Assembly: GCF_947496195.1 (NCBI RefSeq)
Contig: NZ_CANMBY010000001.1
Location: 1,364,001 to 1,428,000 of the forward strand
DNA: 64,000 nucleotides
Origin: an uncultured Polaribacter sp.
GTDB taxonomy: Bacteria; Bacteroidota; Bacteroidia; Flavobacteriales; Flavobacteriaceae
Direction of reading: 5' to 3'
Part shown: in pieces, positions 1-10,776 of the stretch
Layout of the letters: the number at the start of each line of letters is the position of its first letter
How positions within the stretch are numbered: the stretch's first letter is position 1
The notes under the pieces: generated by a model
Told to the model about the DNA's origin: nothing
Databases searched by the model: none
What the model saw: only the letters and a program-made list of their open reading frames with translations
Made by a program: the position numbers and the translations under genes

Positions 1-661
1 TAAATCGAAACACATCTCCTGTAGATATGTGTACCAAATTGTACATATCTTTTAAAAATGCTGCTTGAGTTCCTTTTCCTGCACCTGGAGGGCCAAATAA
101 TACAATGTTTTTCATTTTTGGTGTTGTTGTTAATTGGTATATTTCTGGATAATTTCTGCCTAAACCATTATAGTCTAAACCATATCCCACAATAAATTTA
201 TCGTCAATACTTTTACCTATATAATTTATAGGTAATTCTTTTCTAAATACATCAGGCTTAAAAAATAAAGTAGCTACTTTAAGTTGTTTTACATTCTGAT
301 GCCTAAATATATTATAAATTTCTTGTAGTGTTGTACCTGTATCTATGATATCTTCTAAAATGATTACAGTTCTATCTGTTAAATCTTCATTTATACCTAC
401 AAGTTGTTTTACATTTTCTGAAGTTTTAGTTCCCTGATAAGAAGCTAATTTTACAAATGAAACTTCACAATCTCCATTATATTCTCTAATAAAATCTGCT
501 GCAAATAAGAAACAACCATTTAAAATACCAACAAATATTGGCACTTCTCCTTTTGGTAATTCTGCTTTAACTTGCTCTGCTAAGTGTTTTACAATTGCTT
601 TAATTTCAACCTTATTAATGTAAGGTTTAAAATATAAATCTTGAAGTCTTATGATGCTCAT
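1..661 (-). CDS. hpt-adk: Hypoxanthine phosphoribosyltransferase-adenylate kinase fusion (3' partial)
   Basis: Reading down from the ATG at 661, the frame is open to the window edge (220 codons visible). Residues 1-180 form a purine phosphoribosyltransferase with the PRPP-binding loop [12 protein letters not shown] (about 101-112). Without a stop the chain continues into adenylate kinase: a Met at residue 183 (ATG at 115), the P-loop GPPGAGKGT (190-198) and the AMP-site segment HISTGDVFR (211-219). HPRT salvages hypoxanthine or guanine to IMP or GMP; adenylate kinase balances AMP, ADP and ATP, so the fusion joins two cytosolic purine steps. Initiation at the internal ATG could also give free adenylate kinase. 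The rest lies outside the window. Confidence 0.9.
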   Translation of the reverse strand, partial: MSIIRLQDLYFKPYINKVEIKAIVKHLAEQVKAELPKGEVPIFVGILNGCFLFAADFIREYNGDCEVSFVKLASYQGTKTSENVKQLVGINEDLTDRTVIILEDIIDTGTTLQEIYNIFRHQNVKQLKVATLFFKPDVFRKELPINYIGKSIDDKFIVGYGLDYNGLGRNYPEIYQLTTTPKMKNIVLFGPPGAGKGTQAAFLKDMYNLVHISTGDVFRF

Positions 662-693
662 TTGTTACAAATATAAAAGCTATTAGAGTAATG

Positions 694-730
694 AAAAAAC
701 CGTTTTGAAACTCATTCAAAACGGTTTTTT
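694..730 (-). terminator. Intrinsic terminator after secDF
   Basis: A perfect 16-bp inverted repeat (694-709 with 715-730, loop ACTCA) has an A-run on one side and a T-run on the other. It lies 18 bp past the secDF stop on the minus strand and separates secDF from hpt-adk. Confidence 0.85.
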
Positions 731-747
731 ATTATTTATAAAAAGAA

Positions 748-3732
748 TTATTTATTCTTTTCTTCTTTTTTAGAAGTGTCATACATAATTGGTGTTGCTA
801 CAAATAAAGAAGAATATGTACCAACTGCTACACCTACAATTAATGCAAACATAAATCCTCTAATTGAGTCTCCACCAAAAGAAAATATTGCTAACATAAC
901 TAGTAAAGTTGTAAGAGAAGTATTTATAGTTCTTCCTAATGTAGAACTTAATGCTTTATCTACTACCTCACTATACTGCCATTTTGTATGTATACCAGCA
1001 AATTCTCTAATTCTATCAAATATAACCACAGTATCGTTTAATGAGTAACCTACTACTGTAAGAATTGCTGCTATAAACGATTGACCAATCTCCATATCAA
1101 AAGGCATTACCTTATAGAAGATAGAGAAAACACCTAATACAATTAATACATCATGGAATACAGCTACAACTGCACCAATAGAGAATGATACTTTTCTAAA
1201 ACGTAATAAGATGTATAAGAAAACTACTAATAGAGATCCAAATACTGCATATAATGCTGATGTTTTTATATCATCTGCAATTGTTGGTTCTACTTTAACG
1301 TAACTCATTACTCCTGCACCTTCTTTTTCAAATCCTGGCTTAAAGTTTTCGTAAGACAAATCACCTAAATAAGATTTTAAACCTGTATATAAAGTGTTTT
1401 GTACTTCTTCATCAACTTCTACACCTTCTTCATCAATTCTAAATACAGTAGTTATTTTTAATTGATTATCTGTACCATACGTTTTTACTTCTGGAGCTGT
1501 ACCAAAAGCGTCTTTTAAAGTACCAGCAACTTCTGTTGCACTCATGTCTTGGTCAAAACGAACAACATAAGAACGACCACCTTTAAAGTCTACACCTTGT
1601 TTTAATCCTATAGTAAAAATAGATACTAACCCTCCAATAATAATAGCACCAGAGATAAAGTATGCAATTTTACGTTTCTTTAAGAATTCTACATTTATAT
1701 TTTGGAACCATCCTTTAGAAAAAGAGGTGTTAAATGTTAAGTTAGTTCCTTTATTAACTGCACCATCAATTAAAATACGAGTAATAAAAACTGCTGTAAA
1801 TAATGAAGTTGCAATACCAATCATTAATGTTAATGCAAAACCTTTAATTGGCCCTGTACCAAAAACATAAAGTATAATACCTGTTAATAAAGTAGTAATA
1901 TTGGCATCAATAATTGCAGATAAAGCTCCTTTTACAGAGAACCCTTCTTCTACAGATTGCTTTAATCCTTTTTTCTTAAATAATCCTTCTTTAATTCTTT
2001 CGAAAATAATAACATTGGCATCCACAGACATACCAATAGTTAAAATAATACCAGCAATACCAGGTAACGTTAATACAGCATTAAATGATGCTAAAATTCC
2101 GAAAATAAATAAAATGTTTACAACTAAGGCAACATCTGCATATAAACCTGCTTTACCATAGTATAAAATCATCCAAAGTAAAACTAAAATAATAGCTAAA
2201 CCAAATGATAAGAAACTCGCGTTAATTGCTTCTTGACCTAAAGATGGACCTACAACTTCTGCTTGAATAATTCTTGCAGCTGCAGGTAATTTACCCGCTT
2301 TTAAAACAGTTGCAATATCTTCTGCTTCTGCTACAGTCATGCTTCCACCAGAAATAGATGTTCTACCTCCAGTAATTGCTTGATTTACAGAAGGAGCAGT
2401 GTATACATAATCATCTAAAACAACAGCAACAAATTTACCTACATTATCTGCAGTCATTTTTGCCCACTGTTTTGTACCAGAACTATTCATAGTCATTGAA
2501 ACTTCTGGCTTGTTTAATTGATCAAATACTTGGGCAGCATCTAAAATTACATCACCTTCAATATTTGGTTTCCCTTTTCTATTCGATTTTATAGCATATA
2601 AACCAATAAATTGCTCTGTATTTTCATCAACATTTTTGTTATCAAAAGGTTTATAATCCCATAAAAACTTAGCATATCTAACTTCTGATGGTAATAAAGC
2701 TCTTACTTCTTTTTTAGCTAATAAATCATTAACAGTTGCAGTATCTAAAACTCTAGCTTGAGCAACTAAAGAGCTAACTTGTTGCTGTGATTGAGCAACA
2801 TTAGGTAATAAATAAGTAAATAAGTTTTTCTGAACTTTAGTAGAATCTGTTGTTTCTCCTAATAAATCATCAATATCATCTTTTTTAACTGAGTCTTTTT
2901 CTTTTTCAATTTCAGAATCATCTTTTAATAATTCTGCAACTTTAGCATTTGCAGCAAAGAAAAAGTTTTGCATTTCTGCATTACTATATACTTCCCAAAA
3001 CTGTAATTCAGCTTTACTTGTAATTAATTTTGTAACACGATCTATATCTTTTGCTCCTGGTAATTCAATCTGAATTCTACCTGAATTTCCAATTCTCTGG
3101 ATGTTTGGTTGTGTTACACCAAACTTATCAATTCTACTTCTTAATACTTCAAAAGCAGTACCTATAGAACTATTAATTTCTTCTTGTAAAGTTTCTTTTA
3201 CTGTTGCGTTTTCTTCGTTAAAAGCAATTTTTTCACTTAAAGCTTTTGTTCCAAAAATAGAAGGATCACTTAATTTAGTGTCACCAGCAATTTTTTCAAA
3301 TTCTTCAAAAAACAGATTTAAATAAGTATCATTACTGTTTTTTAATCTTTCGTCTGCAGCAGTTAAAGCATTATTAAAAACTTCGTTTTTAGACTCATTA
3401 GATAAACTTTTTAAAACCTCTTTTACAGAAACTTGTAAAATAGCATTAATTCCACCTTTTAAGTCAAGACCAAGGTTCATTTCTTTGTCTTTAACATCAT
3501 TATAAGAATATTGAGCTATTCCTAGGTTTATAATGTCTTTATTTGCTACACTATCAAGATATTTTCTCTCTAGGTTTGCTTTTTTTCTAGCATCGTTATC
3601 AGAAACTTTAGATTCTGCATAAACGTTAGCTTCGTCTTCTACTTTATTGGCTAAAAAAGTGAAGGATAATTGATATAAACTTACCAATCCAAAAAGGATT
3701 GCAAATACTTTTATAAGTCCTTTATTTTGCAT
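748..3732 (-). CDS. secDF: Protein translocase subunit SecDF (fused SecD-SecF)
   Basis: Inner-membrane accessory of the Sec translocon that uses proton motive force to help complete protein export. The 994-aa chain contains both halves: an N-terminal membrane segment, the SecD signature LGLDLKGG (about 86-93), a large periplasmic P1 region with RIDKFGV and RIQIELPG, and the SecD membrane block (about 497-660) with GMSVDANVIIFERIKEGL. The SecF half begins about residue 690 with GVDFKGG (about 712-718) and ends in a membrane block with GYSLNDTVVIFDRIRE. A fused SecDF of about 1000 residues is usual in Bacteroidetes. The ATG at 3732 follows a consensus promoter. Confidence 0.97.
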   Translation of the reverse strand: MQNKGLIKVFAILFGLVSLYQLSFTFLANKVEDEANVYAESKVSDNDARKKANLERKYLDSVANKDIINLGIAQYSYNDVKDKEMNLGLDLKGGINAILQVSVKEVLKSLSNESKNEVFNNALTAADERLKNSNDTYLNLFFEEFEKIAGDTKLSDPSIFGTKALSEKIAFNEENATVKETLQEEINSSIGTAFEVLRSRIDKFGVTQPNIQRIGNSGRIQIELPGAKDIDRVTKLITSKAELQFWEVYSNAEMQNFFFAANAKVAELLKDDSEIEKEKDSVKKDDIDDLLGETTDSTKVQKNLFTYLLPNVAQSQQQVSSLVAQARVLDTATVNDLLAKKEVRALLPSEVRYAKFLWDYKPFDNKNVDENTEQFIGLYAIKSNRKGKPNIEGDVILDAAQVFDQLNKPEVSMTMNSSGTKQWAKMTADNVGKFVAVVLDDYVYTAPSVNQAITGGRTSISGGSMTVAEAEDIATVLKAGKLPAAARIIQAEVVGPSLGQEAINASFLSFGLAIILVLLWMILYYGKAGLYADVALVVNILFIFGILASFNAVLTLPGIAGIILTIGMSVDANVIIFERIKEGLFKKKGLKQSVEEGFSVKGALSAIIDANITTLLTGIILYVFGTGPIKGFALTLMIGIATSLFTAVFITRILIDGAVNKGTNLTFNTSFSKGWFQNINVEFLKKRKIAYFISGAIIIGGLVSIFTIGLKQGVDFKGGRSYVVRFDQDMSATEVAGTLKDAFGTAPEVKTYGTDNQLKITTVFRIDEEGVEVDEEVQNTLYTGLKSYLGDLSYENFKPGFEKEGAGVMSYVKVEPTIADDIKTSALYAVFGSLLVVFLYILLRFRKVSFSIGAVVAVFHDVLIVLGVFSIFYKVMPFDMEIGQSFIAAILTVVGYSLNDTVVIFDRIREFAGIHTKWQYSEVVDKALSSTLGRTINTSLTTLLVMLAIFSFGGDSIRGFMFALIVGVAVGTYSSLFVATPIMYDTSKKEEKNK

Positions 3733-3770
3733 TTTTAAATGATTTGTTTGTCTGTAATTTTTAAAACGAG

Positions 3771-3801
3771 CAAATATATAGCTTCTTTAAAAACTTGACA
3801 A
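3771..3801 (-). promoter_or_regulatory. Bacteroidetes-type promoter for secDF
   Basis: On the minus strand the -7 box TATATTTG (3778-3771) sits 20 bp downstream of a TTG (3801-3799). This fits the Bacteroidetes consensus TTG-N19/20-TAnnTTTG and lies about 40 bp before the secDF ATG. Confidence 0.65.
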
Positions 3802-3879
3802 TTGTTTTTTATGTTTGTTTTATTTGATGATGAGATGAGTCTCAGTAATTTATAGTGCTTATATACACCTTCTTTAGTT

Positions 3880-4479
3880 TTAAGAAAATAAATAAAAAGG
3901 CCCAGCTCTTACTTCTGGTTTTGTGCAAGAAGATATTTCTTTAACTAAGAAAATATTTTTATTTACTCGATATTTTGTTTTTACTTGTTGATGAGTTTGA
4001 TGATCATCAAAAGATTTAAGAAGTACTTGATAGTCTGAAGTTATGAATCTATCAGAAATAAATTGATGTTCTAAAACATAACTGTCATTTAAATTAGAAC
4101 TGTTAATCTCTTTATTTAATTCATAAACGTCTAGGCTATAATCAAAAACAAATTTTTCTTTTTGATTATTTTTTGAGTCTTGATGAACAATTAAAATATT
4201 TTCTTGAAGTACTTTTTTTATAGTAATAACATCAACATTACTAAAATAAGAAATCTTTAAACTACCGTTTTTAGCTTTATTAATATTTATATTGCTAACG
4301 CCAGCATTTAAAAGCTTTTCTTTAATGTCAGCAATAGTTATATCTATTGCATTTTTATTAGATTCTACATCAACAAATTCTAAAATAATTTCTTGGTTAG
4401 GTGTAGAAACTTCTTCATGAAAAGCTCCAAAAAGTGTAAATAGAAAAAAAAGTGTACTAATGTACCATTTTGCGTTCAT
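3880..4479 (-). CDS. Hypothetical secreted protein, possible SecD-P1-like fold
   Basis: A 199-aa protein with an N-terminal hydrophobic signal (WYISTLFFLFTLFGAF); I do not recognise the family. Residues about 45-90 read IADIKEKLLNAGVSNININK then NGSLKISY then VITIKKVLQ. This helix-GV-strand order resembles the first periplasmic domain of SecD (RSRIDKFGV then GRIQIELPG), and the gene lies directly upstream of secDF. That relation is inference. The C-terminus carries CTKPEVRAGP. A TATATTTG -7-like box (4491-4484) ends only 4 bp before the ATG, so the mRNA may be nearly leaderless. Confidence 0.75.
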   Translation of the reverse strand: MNAKWYISTLFFLFTLFGAFHEEVSTPNQEIILEFVDVESNKNAIDITIADIKEKLLNAGVSNININKAKNGSLKISYFSNVDVITIKKVLQENILIVHQDSKNNQKEKFVFDYSLDVYELNKEINSSNLNDSYVLEHQFISDRFITSDYQVLLKSFDDHQTHQQVKTKYRVNKNIFLVKEISSCTKPEVRAGPFYLFS

Positions 4480-4597
4480 GGCCCAAATATATTAAAAAAA
4501 GATTGCTTTTACTTTAGAAGTTACATTCTTATTTAACTATGAAAATTAAAATAAGAAACTTAAAAAATGACTATATTTAATTATTCAAATTAATAGT

Positions 4598-6274
4598 ATG
4601 AAATATCAATCAGACATAGAAATAGCACAGTCAAAAGAACTGAAACACATTAAAGAAATTGCTCAGAAAATAAATGTAAAAGAAGATGATTTAGAAATGT
4701 ATGGTAAATACAAAGCTAAGTTACCTTTATCATTAATTGATGATGAACAAATAGCACAAAACAATTTAGTTTTAGTAACTGCTTTAACTCCAACTCCTGC
4801 AGGAGAAGGAAAAACAACTACATCAATAGGTTTAACTGAAGGCTTAAATAAAATAGGGAAACAAGCTACTGTTGTTTTAAGAGAACCTTCTTTAGGGCCT
4901 GTATTTGGAATTAAAGGTGGTGCAGCTGGTGGAGGTTTTTCACAAGTGGTACCAATGGAAGATATCAACTTACATTTTACTGGTGATTTTAATGCAGTTG
5001 AAAAAGCTAATAATTTACTCTCAGCATTAATAGACAATAATATTCAAAGTAAAACCAATAATCTAAATATAGACCCTAGAACAATTCTTTGGAAAAGAGT
5101 TATAGATATGAATGATCGTTCTTTACGAGACATCACTATTGGTTTAGGAGGTACAGCTAATGGAGTTCCAAGACAAGATGGTTTTAATATAACACCTGCA
5201 TCTGAAGTTATGGCTATTTTATGTATGGCTTCAGATTTAGAAAACTTAAAAGAACGATTAGGAAATATATTTATAGGATTTACTTACGACAACAAACCCA
5301 TTTTTGCTAAAGATTTAAAGGCAGAAAATGCTATGGCTATTTTATTAAAAGATGCTATAAAGCCAAACCTAGTGCAAACTTTAGAAGAAAATCCTGCAAT
5401 TATTCATGGAGGTCCTTTTGCTAATATTGCTCAAGGTACAAATACAATTATAGCTACAAAAATGGGATTATCATTATCTAATTATGTAGTAACAGAAGCT
5501 GGTTTTGGTGCAGATTTGGGTGCAGAAAAGTTTTTAAACATTAAATCTCAATTTGCAAAATTAAACCCAAAATGTGTGGTTTTAGTGGCAACAATTAGAG
5601 CTTTGCGTCATCATGGAGGAGCAAAATCAGAAGATTACAATACACCAAGTTTAGAAAAGGTTAAAGACGGATTTAAAAATCTAGAAAAGCATATAGAAAA
5701 TATTAGAAAGTTTAATATTGAACCAGTAGTAGCAGTAAATGCTTTTACATCTGATTCTGAAGAAGAAATAGATTATGTCGTAAAAAAATGTGCTAATTTG
5801 GGTGTAACTGCTGTTTTATCTAAAGGTTGGGAAAAAGGTGGAGAAGGTACTACTGAATTAGCAAAAGCTGTTGTAGAAGTTGTTGAACATAAGGCTTCTA
5901 ATTATAAACCTTTATATGATTGGAAATCTCCAATAAAAGATAAAATAGAGGTAATTGCTAAAGAAATTTATGGAGCCATTAATGTAGAGTATAGTAAACA
6001 AGCCCAATTAAATTTAAGAAGAATAGATAGGTTAGGATTTAATGATTTTGCTGTTTGTATGGCAAAAACTCAAAAGTCTTTTTCAGATAATGATGCACTA
6101 ATTGGAAGACCAGAAAATTTTACAGTTACAGTTCGTGAAATAGAAATTGCATCTGGTGCTCAATTTGTCATTCCTATTTTAGGTAAGATGATGCGTATGC
6201 CTGGACTACCAGCAAAACCTGCATCAGAAAATATGAGTATTGATAATAATGGAGTTATCTCTGGATTAAGCTAA
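4598..6274 (+). CDS. fhs: Formate--tetrahydrofolate ligase
   Basis: Cytosolic one-carbon enzyme that joins formate to tetrahydrofolate using ATP, giving 10-formyl-THF for purine and fMet synthesis. Its 558-aa length matches the family. The ATP loop TPTPAGEGKTTTSIGL lies near residues 65-80, followed by LREPSLGPVFGIKGGAAGGG, the family's glycine-rich folate/formyl-phosphate signature. It stands alone between divergent and convergent neighbours and ends at a strong shared terminator. The ATG at 4598 lies about 20 bp after a weak TATATTTA box. Confidence 0.97.
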   Translation: MKYQSDIEIAQSKELKHIKEIAQKINVKEDDLEMYGKYKAKLPLSLIDDEQIAQNNLVLVTALTPTPAGEGKTTTSIGLTEGLNKIGKQATVVLREPSLGPVFGIKGGAAGGGFSQVVPMEDINLHFTGDFNAVEKANNLLSALIDNNIQSKTNNLNIDPRTILWKRVIDMNDRSLRDITIGLGGTANGVPRQDGFNITPASEVMAILCMASDLENLKERLGNIFIGFTYDNKPIFAKDLKAENAMAILLKDAIKPNLVQTLEENPAIIHGGPFANIAQGTNTIIATKMGLSLSNYVVTEAGFGADLGAEKFLNIKSQFAKLNPKCVVLVATIRALRHHGGAKSEDYNTPSLEKVKDGFKNLEKHIENIRKFNIEPVVAVNAFTSDSEEEIDYVVKKCANLGVTAVLSKGWEKGGEGTTELAKAVVEVVEHKASNYKPLYDWKSPIKDKIEVIAKEIYGAINVEYSKQAQLNLRRIDRLGFNDFAVCMAKTQKSFSDNDALIGRPENFTVTVREIEIASGAQFVIPILGKMMRMPGLPAKPASENMSIDNNGVISGLS

Positions 6275-6286
6275 AAAAATTGAAAT

Positions 6287-6316
6287 AAAAAAACCAGCAA
6301 AATTGCTGGTTTTTTT
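6287..6316. terminator. Bidirectional terminator between fhs and mdh
   Basis: AAAAAAACCAGCAA (6287-6300) pairs with TTGCTGGTTTTTTT (6303-6316) across a 2-nt loop. The convergent genes fhs and mdh both end at it. Confidence 0.9.
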
Positions 6317-6335
6317 ATTTATAAATAGAACAATT

Positions 6336-7262
6336 TTATAATTCTAATAATCCGTTAGTTTTTGAAACTCCTGCAGCAGATTCTTCTAAATGCGCTTTTT
6401 CAGCATCAGATAAATTAATTTCTACAATACTTTCAATACCATCTTTCCCTAAAACAACAGGAACTCCAATACATAAGTCATTTAAACCATATTCACCTTC
6501 TAATAAAGTTGAACAAGGGTAAATTTTCTTTTGGTCACAAGCTATAGCTTGTACTAATCCACTTACAGCAGCTCCAGGAGCATACCAAGCAGAAGTACCT
6601 AATAATTTAGTTAATGTAGCTCCACCAACTTTAGTATCCTCTTTTACTTGAATTAATCTTTCTTCAGAAATAAATTCAGAAACTGGCACAGAGTTACGAG
6701 TAGCTAATCTTGTTAAAGGAACCATGCCTTTATCTGAATGACCACCTATAACCATTCCATCTACATCAGAAATAGGAGCACCTAATGCTTCTGCTAATCT
6801 ATATTTAAAACGAGCTGAGTCTAAAGCACCACCCATTCCAATAATTCTATTTTTTGGTAATCCTGTTGTTTTATGAACTAAATAAGTCATAGTATCCATA
6901 GGATTTGAAACTACAATAATGATAGTGTTTGGAGAATGCTCAATTAAGCTAGAAGAAACTGTTTTTACAATACCTGCATTAATGCCAATTAATTCTTCAC
7001 GAGTCATTCCTGGTTTTCTTGGAATACCAGAAGTAATTACACAAATATCTGAGTTTGCAGTTTTGCTATAATCACTTGTGCTACCTGTAATTTTTGTGTC
7101 AAAACCATTTAAAGAAGCAGTTTGCATTAAGTCCATAGCTTTACCTTCTGCATAGCCTTCTTTAATATCTAATAAAACCACTTCTGAAGCAAAATCTTTA
7201 ATTGCAATATATTCTGCACAACTTGCACCTACTGCTCCAGCACCAACAACTGTAATTTTCAT
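6336..7262 (-). CDS. mdh: Malate dehydrogenase
   Basis: TCA-cycle enzyme that oxidises malate to oxaloacetate with NAD. The 308-aa protein is the LDH-like type: Rossmann motif GAGAVGASCAEYI (7-19), cofactor-specificity Asp (LLDIKEG), loop SGIPRKPGMTREEL with substrate-binding arginines, VVSNPMDTMTYL, and catalytic His in GGHSDKGMVPL. A CAAAAATA sequence (7299-7306) gives a -7 box TATTTTTG on the minus strand, but no clear -33 element is visible. Confidence 0.96.
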   Translation of the reverse strand: MKITVVGAGAVGASCAEYIAIKDFASEVVLLDIKEGYAEGKAMDLMQTASLNGFDTKITGSTSDYSKTANSDICVITSGIPRKPGMTREELIGINAGIVKTVSSSLIEHSPNTIIIVVSNPMDTMTYLVHKTTGLPKNRIIGMGGALDSARFKYRLAEALGAPISDVDGMVIGGHSDKGMVPLTRLATRNSVPVSEFISEERLIQVKEDTKVGGATLTKLLGTSAWYAPGAAVSGLVQAIACDQKKIYPCSTLLEGEYGLNDLCIGVPVVLGKDGIESIVEINLSDAEKAHLEESAAGVSKTNGLLEL

Positions 7263-7343
7263 CTTATTATATTTTTTTGTTATAAAATTTATTTATTGCA
7301 AAAATACGATTTAAAAAATATTTTTTTGTGATATATATCATAA

Positions 7344-7372
7344 AAAAAGACATCATTTTTAGATGTCTTTTT
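7344..7372. terminator. Terminator downstream of the 350-aa outer-membrane protein gene
   Basis: AAAAAGACATC (7344-7354) pairs with GATGTCTTTTT (7362-7372) across a 7-nt loop, 20 bp past the stop of the minus-strand gene at 7393. Confidence 0.8.
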
Positions 7373-7392
7373 AGTTTGTATAATATTGTAAA

Positions 7393-8445
7393 TTATCTGA
7401 TACTAAAAGCAATACCTGCACTATAAGTATTAAATTCTTGTAAAGTGTAACTACCAAATATTTTAAAGAACCCAAGACTTAATCTTGCACCTACAGTTGT
7501 AGTAAATCCACTAACATCATAATCTAAGTTTAATGGATCGTTTAATATTCTTGTATAATTTACAAGACCATCTTGGTATTGTAGTTCATATCTACCACTT
7601 AAATTTAAAGATGATGAGCCTCCTATATAGCCAAAACCTCCATAAATATTTATTATTGGAAAGTTTAAAGAAGCAATAGCCTGAATTGTATGAGATTTTA
7701 AATCTAATTCACCTAAACCATTTGTAATATTTACATCATTTCCTGATGGATCATCAATTACGCTTGAAACAGTCATATTAGTAAAGGCTGCCATAATTGA
7801 TATGTGTAAAGGTGTTTTATCTAAAGGTCCAAACCAACTAGTGATTTCTTTTTTAACACCTAAACCAAATAATTTTCCTTTTACATCATCACCAATTTCA
7901 GGAGCATAACGTAAACTAGCTTCTAATTTCCAAGGTAAACCAACGTTTACTTGTACGGCAGGTGTTGGGACACCACTCATTGGTAAATCATCTCCAAAAC
8001 CATCTGGCATTGTAAAGTTTCTTCTTAATTCTGGATGTACTCCTCCATTAATATTTGGATCTGAGTTTGCAGGGATAGTTACTTCAAAAGCATTAGTAAC
8101 TGCAACTCCACTACCTAAAACTGTTGGTGAGGTTGATGGATTTTGAGTTATCTTACTAGATAGGTTTAAACTATTTACATTAAAGGTCTCCATTGATGAT
8201 GGTGCTGTAGAAATATTAGCTCCGATGGTAATATCAAATCCTAGTATTTTATGAACTTTGGCAGTATGATACCAACCATTACTCATACCATAAATAAAAC
8301 CCTCTGATGCTGGTCTTAAATATTCTAATGTTAATTTATTCGCGTCTGAAATATCAGCAAAAAGAATATTTTCTATTCCATCTTGTGCTTTTGAATTGAT
8401 GCTGAAAGCGAATACAGTTGCAATAATTAAAAGATACTTTTTCAT
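7393..8445 (-). CDS. Predicted outer-membrane beta-barrel protein (DUF6588-like)
   Basis: A 350-aa protein with a clear signal peptide (MKKYLLIIATVFAFSINSKA then Q). Alternating hydrophobic strands and an aromatic-rich C-terminal strand suggest an outer-membrane barrel. I associate it, from memory only, with the DUF6588 family of Bacteroidetes; no function is known to me. It is monocistronic, flanked by terminators on both sides. Confidence 0.7.
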   Translation of the reverse strand: MKKYLLIIATVFAFSINSKAQDGIENILFADISDANKLTLEYLRPASEGFIYGMSNGWYHTAKVHKILGFDITIGANISTAPSSMETFNVNSLNLSSKITQNPSTSPTVLGSGVAVTNAFEVTIPANSDPNINGGVHPELRRNFTMPDGFGDDLPMSGVPTPAVQVNVGLPWKLEASLRYAPEIGDDVKGKLFGLGVKKEITSWFGPLDKTPLHISIMAAFTNMTVSSVIDDPSGNDVNITNGLGELDLKSHTIQAIASLNFPIINIYGGFGYIGGSSSLNLSGRYELQYQDGLVNYTRILNDPLNLDYDVSGFTTTVGARLSLGFFKIFGSYTLQEFNTYSAGIAFSIR

Positions 8446-8482
8446 TTTTCTTTAGTTTGATTAATATTATAGTAAAGATAAA

Positions 8483-8517
8483 AAAAAATACACACTATTT
8501 TAAAGTGTGTATTTTTT
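8483..8517. terminator. Terminator downstream of gyrB
   Basis: AAAAAATACACACT (8483-8496) pairs with AGTGTGTATTTTTT (8504-8517) across a 7-nt loop, 33 bp past the gyrB stop on the minus strand. Confidence 0.85.
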
Positions 8518-8549
8518 GTGTGATGATTTATAAGTTTATATGCTTAATA

Positions 8550-10499
<1,950 letters not shown>

Positions 10500-10555
10500 T
10501 TATTAAGTTTTTGGTTCATAAAAAAAACGTCTTTACATGACGAATTCTATTATCT

Positions 10556-10585
10556 CAAATTTACAATTTTATAAGATGATTTCAA
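10556..10585 (-). promoter_or_regulatory. Bacteroidetes-type promoter for gyrB
   Basis: On the minus strand TTG (10585-10583), a 19-bp spacer and TAAATTTG (10563-10556) match the Bacteroidetes sigma-factor consensus. The box lies about 69 bp upstream of the gyrB ATG. Confidence 0.65.
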
Positions 10586-10713
10586 GAGTTTTTAGCGATT
10601 TTGTTTTAAAATTATCAACATTTGTTAAAAAAGAAAAAGTGTCTTAAATCGTCTAAAAATAGTTTTATTTTAAATGTTTGTTGTTTTTAATAAGTCATTT
10701 ATTTTAGAAAATT

Positions 10714-10741
10714 AAAAAATCTCGCAAAAGCGAGATTTTTT
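10714..10741. terminator. Terminator of the gatCAB-aspS operon
   Basis: AAAAAATCTCGC (10714-10725), tetraloop AAAA, GCGAGATTTTTT (10730-10741). It lies 36 bp past the stop of the gatB-aspS fusion on the minus strand. Confidence 0.9.
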
Positions 10742-10776
10742 AATTATTAAATATGAAATTGAACCAAAAATATGGC

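Noticed and set aside
776..1048. Open frames opposite secDF (also 1901-2161, 3101-3325)
   Set aside because: They lie inside the well-supported secDF gene on the other strand, have no domain signature and arise from codon bias in AT-rich DNA.
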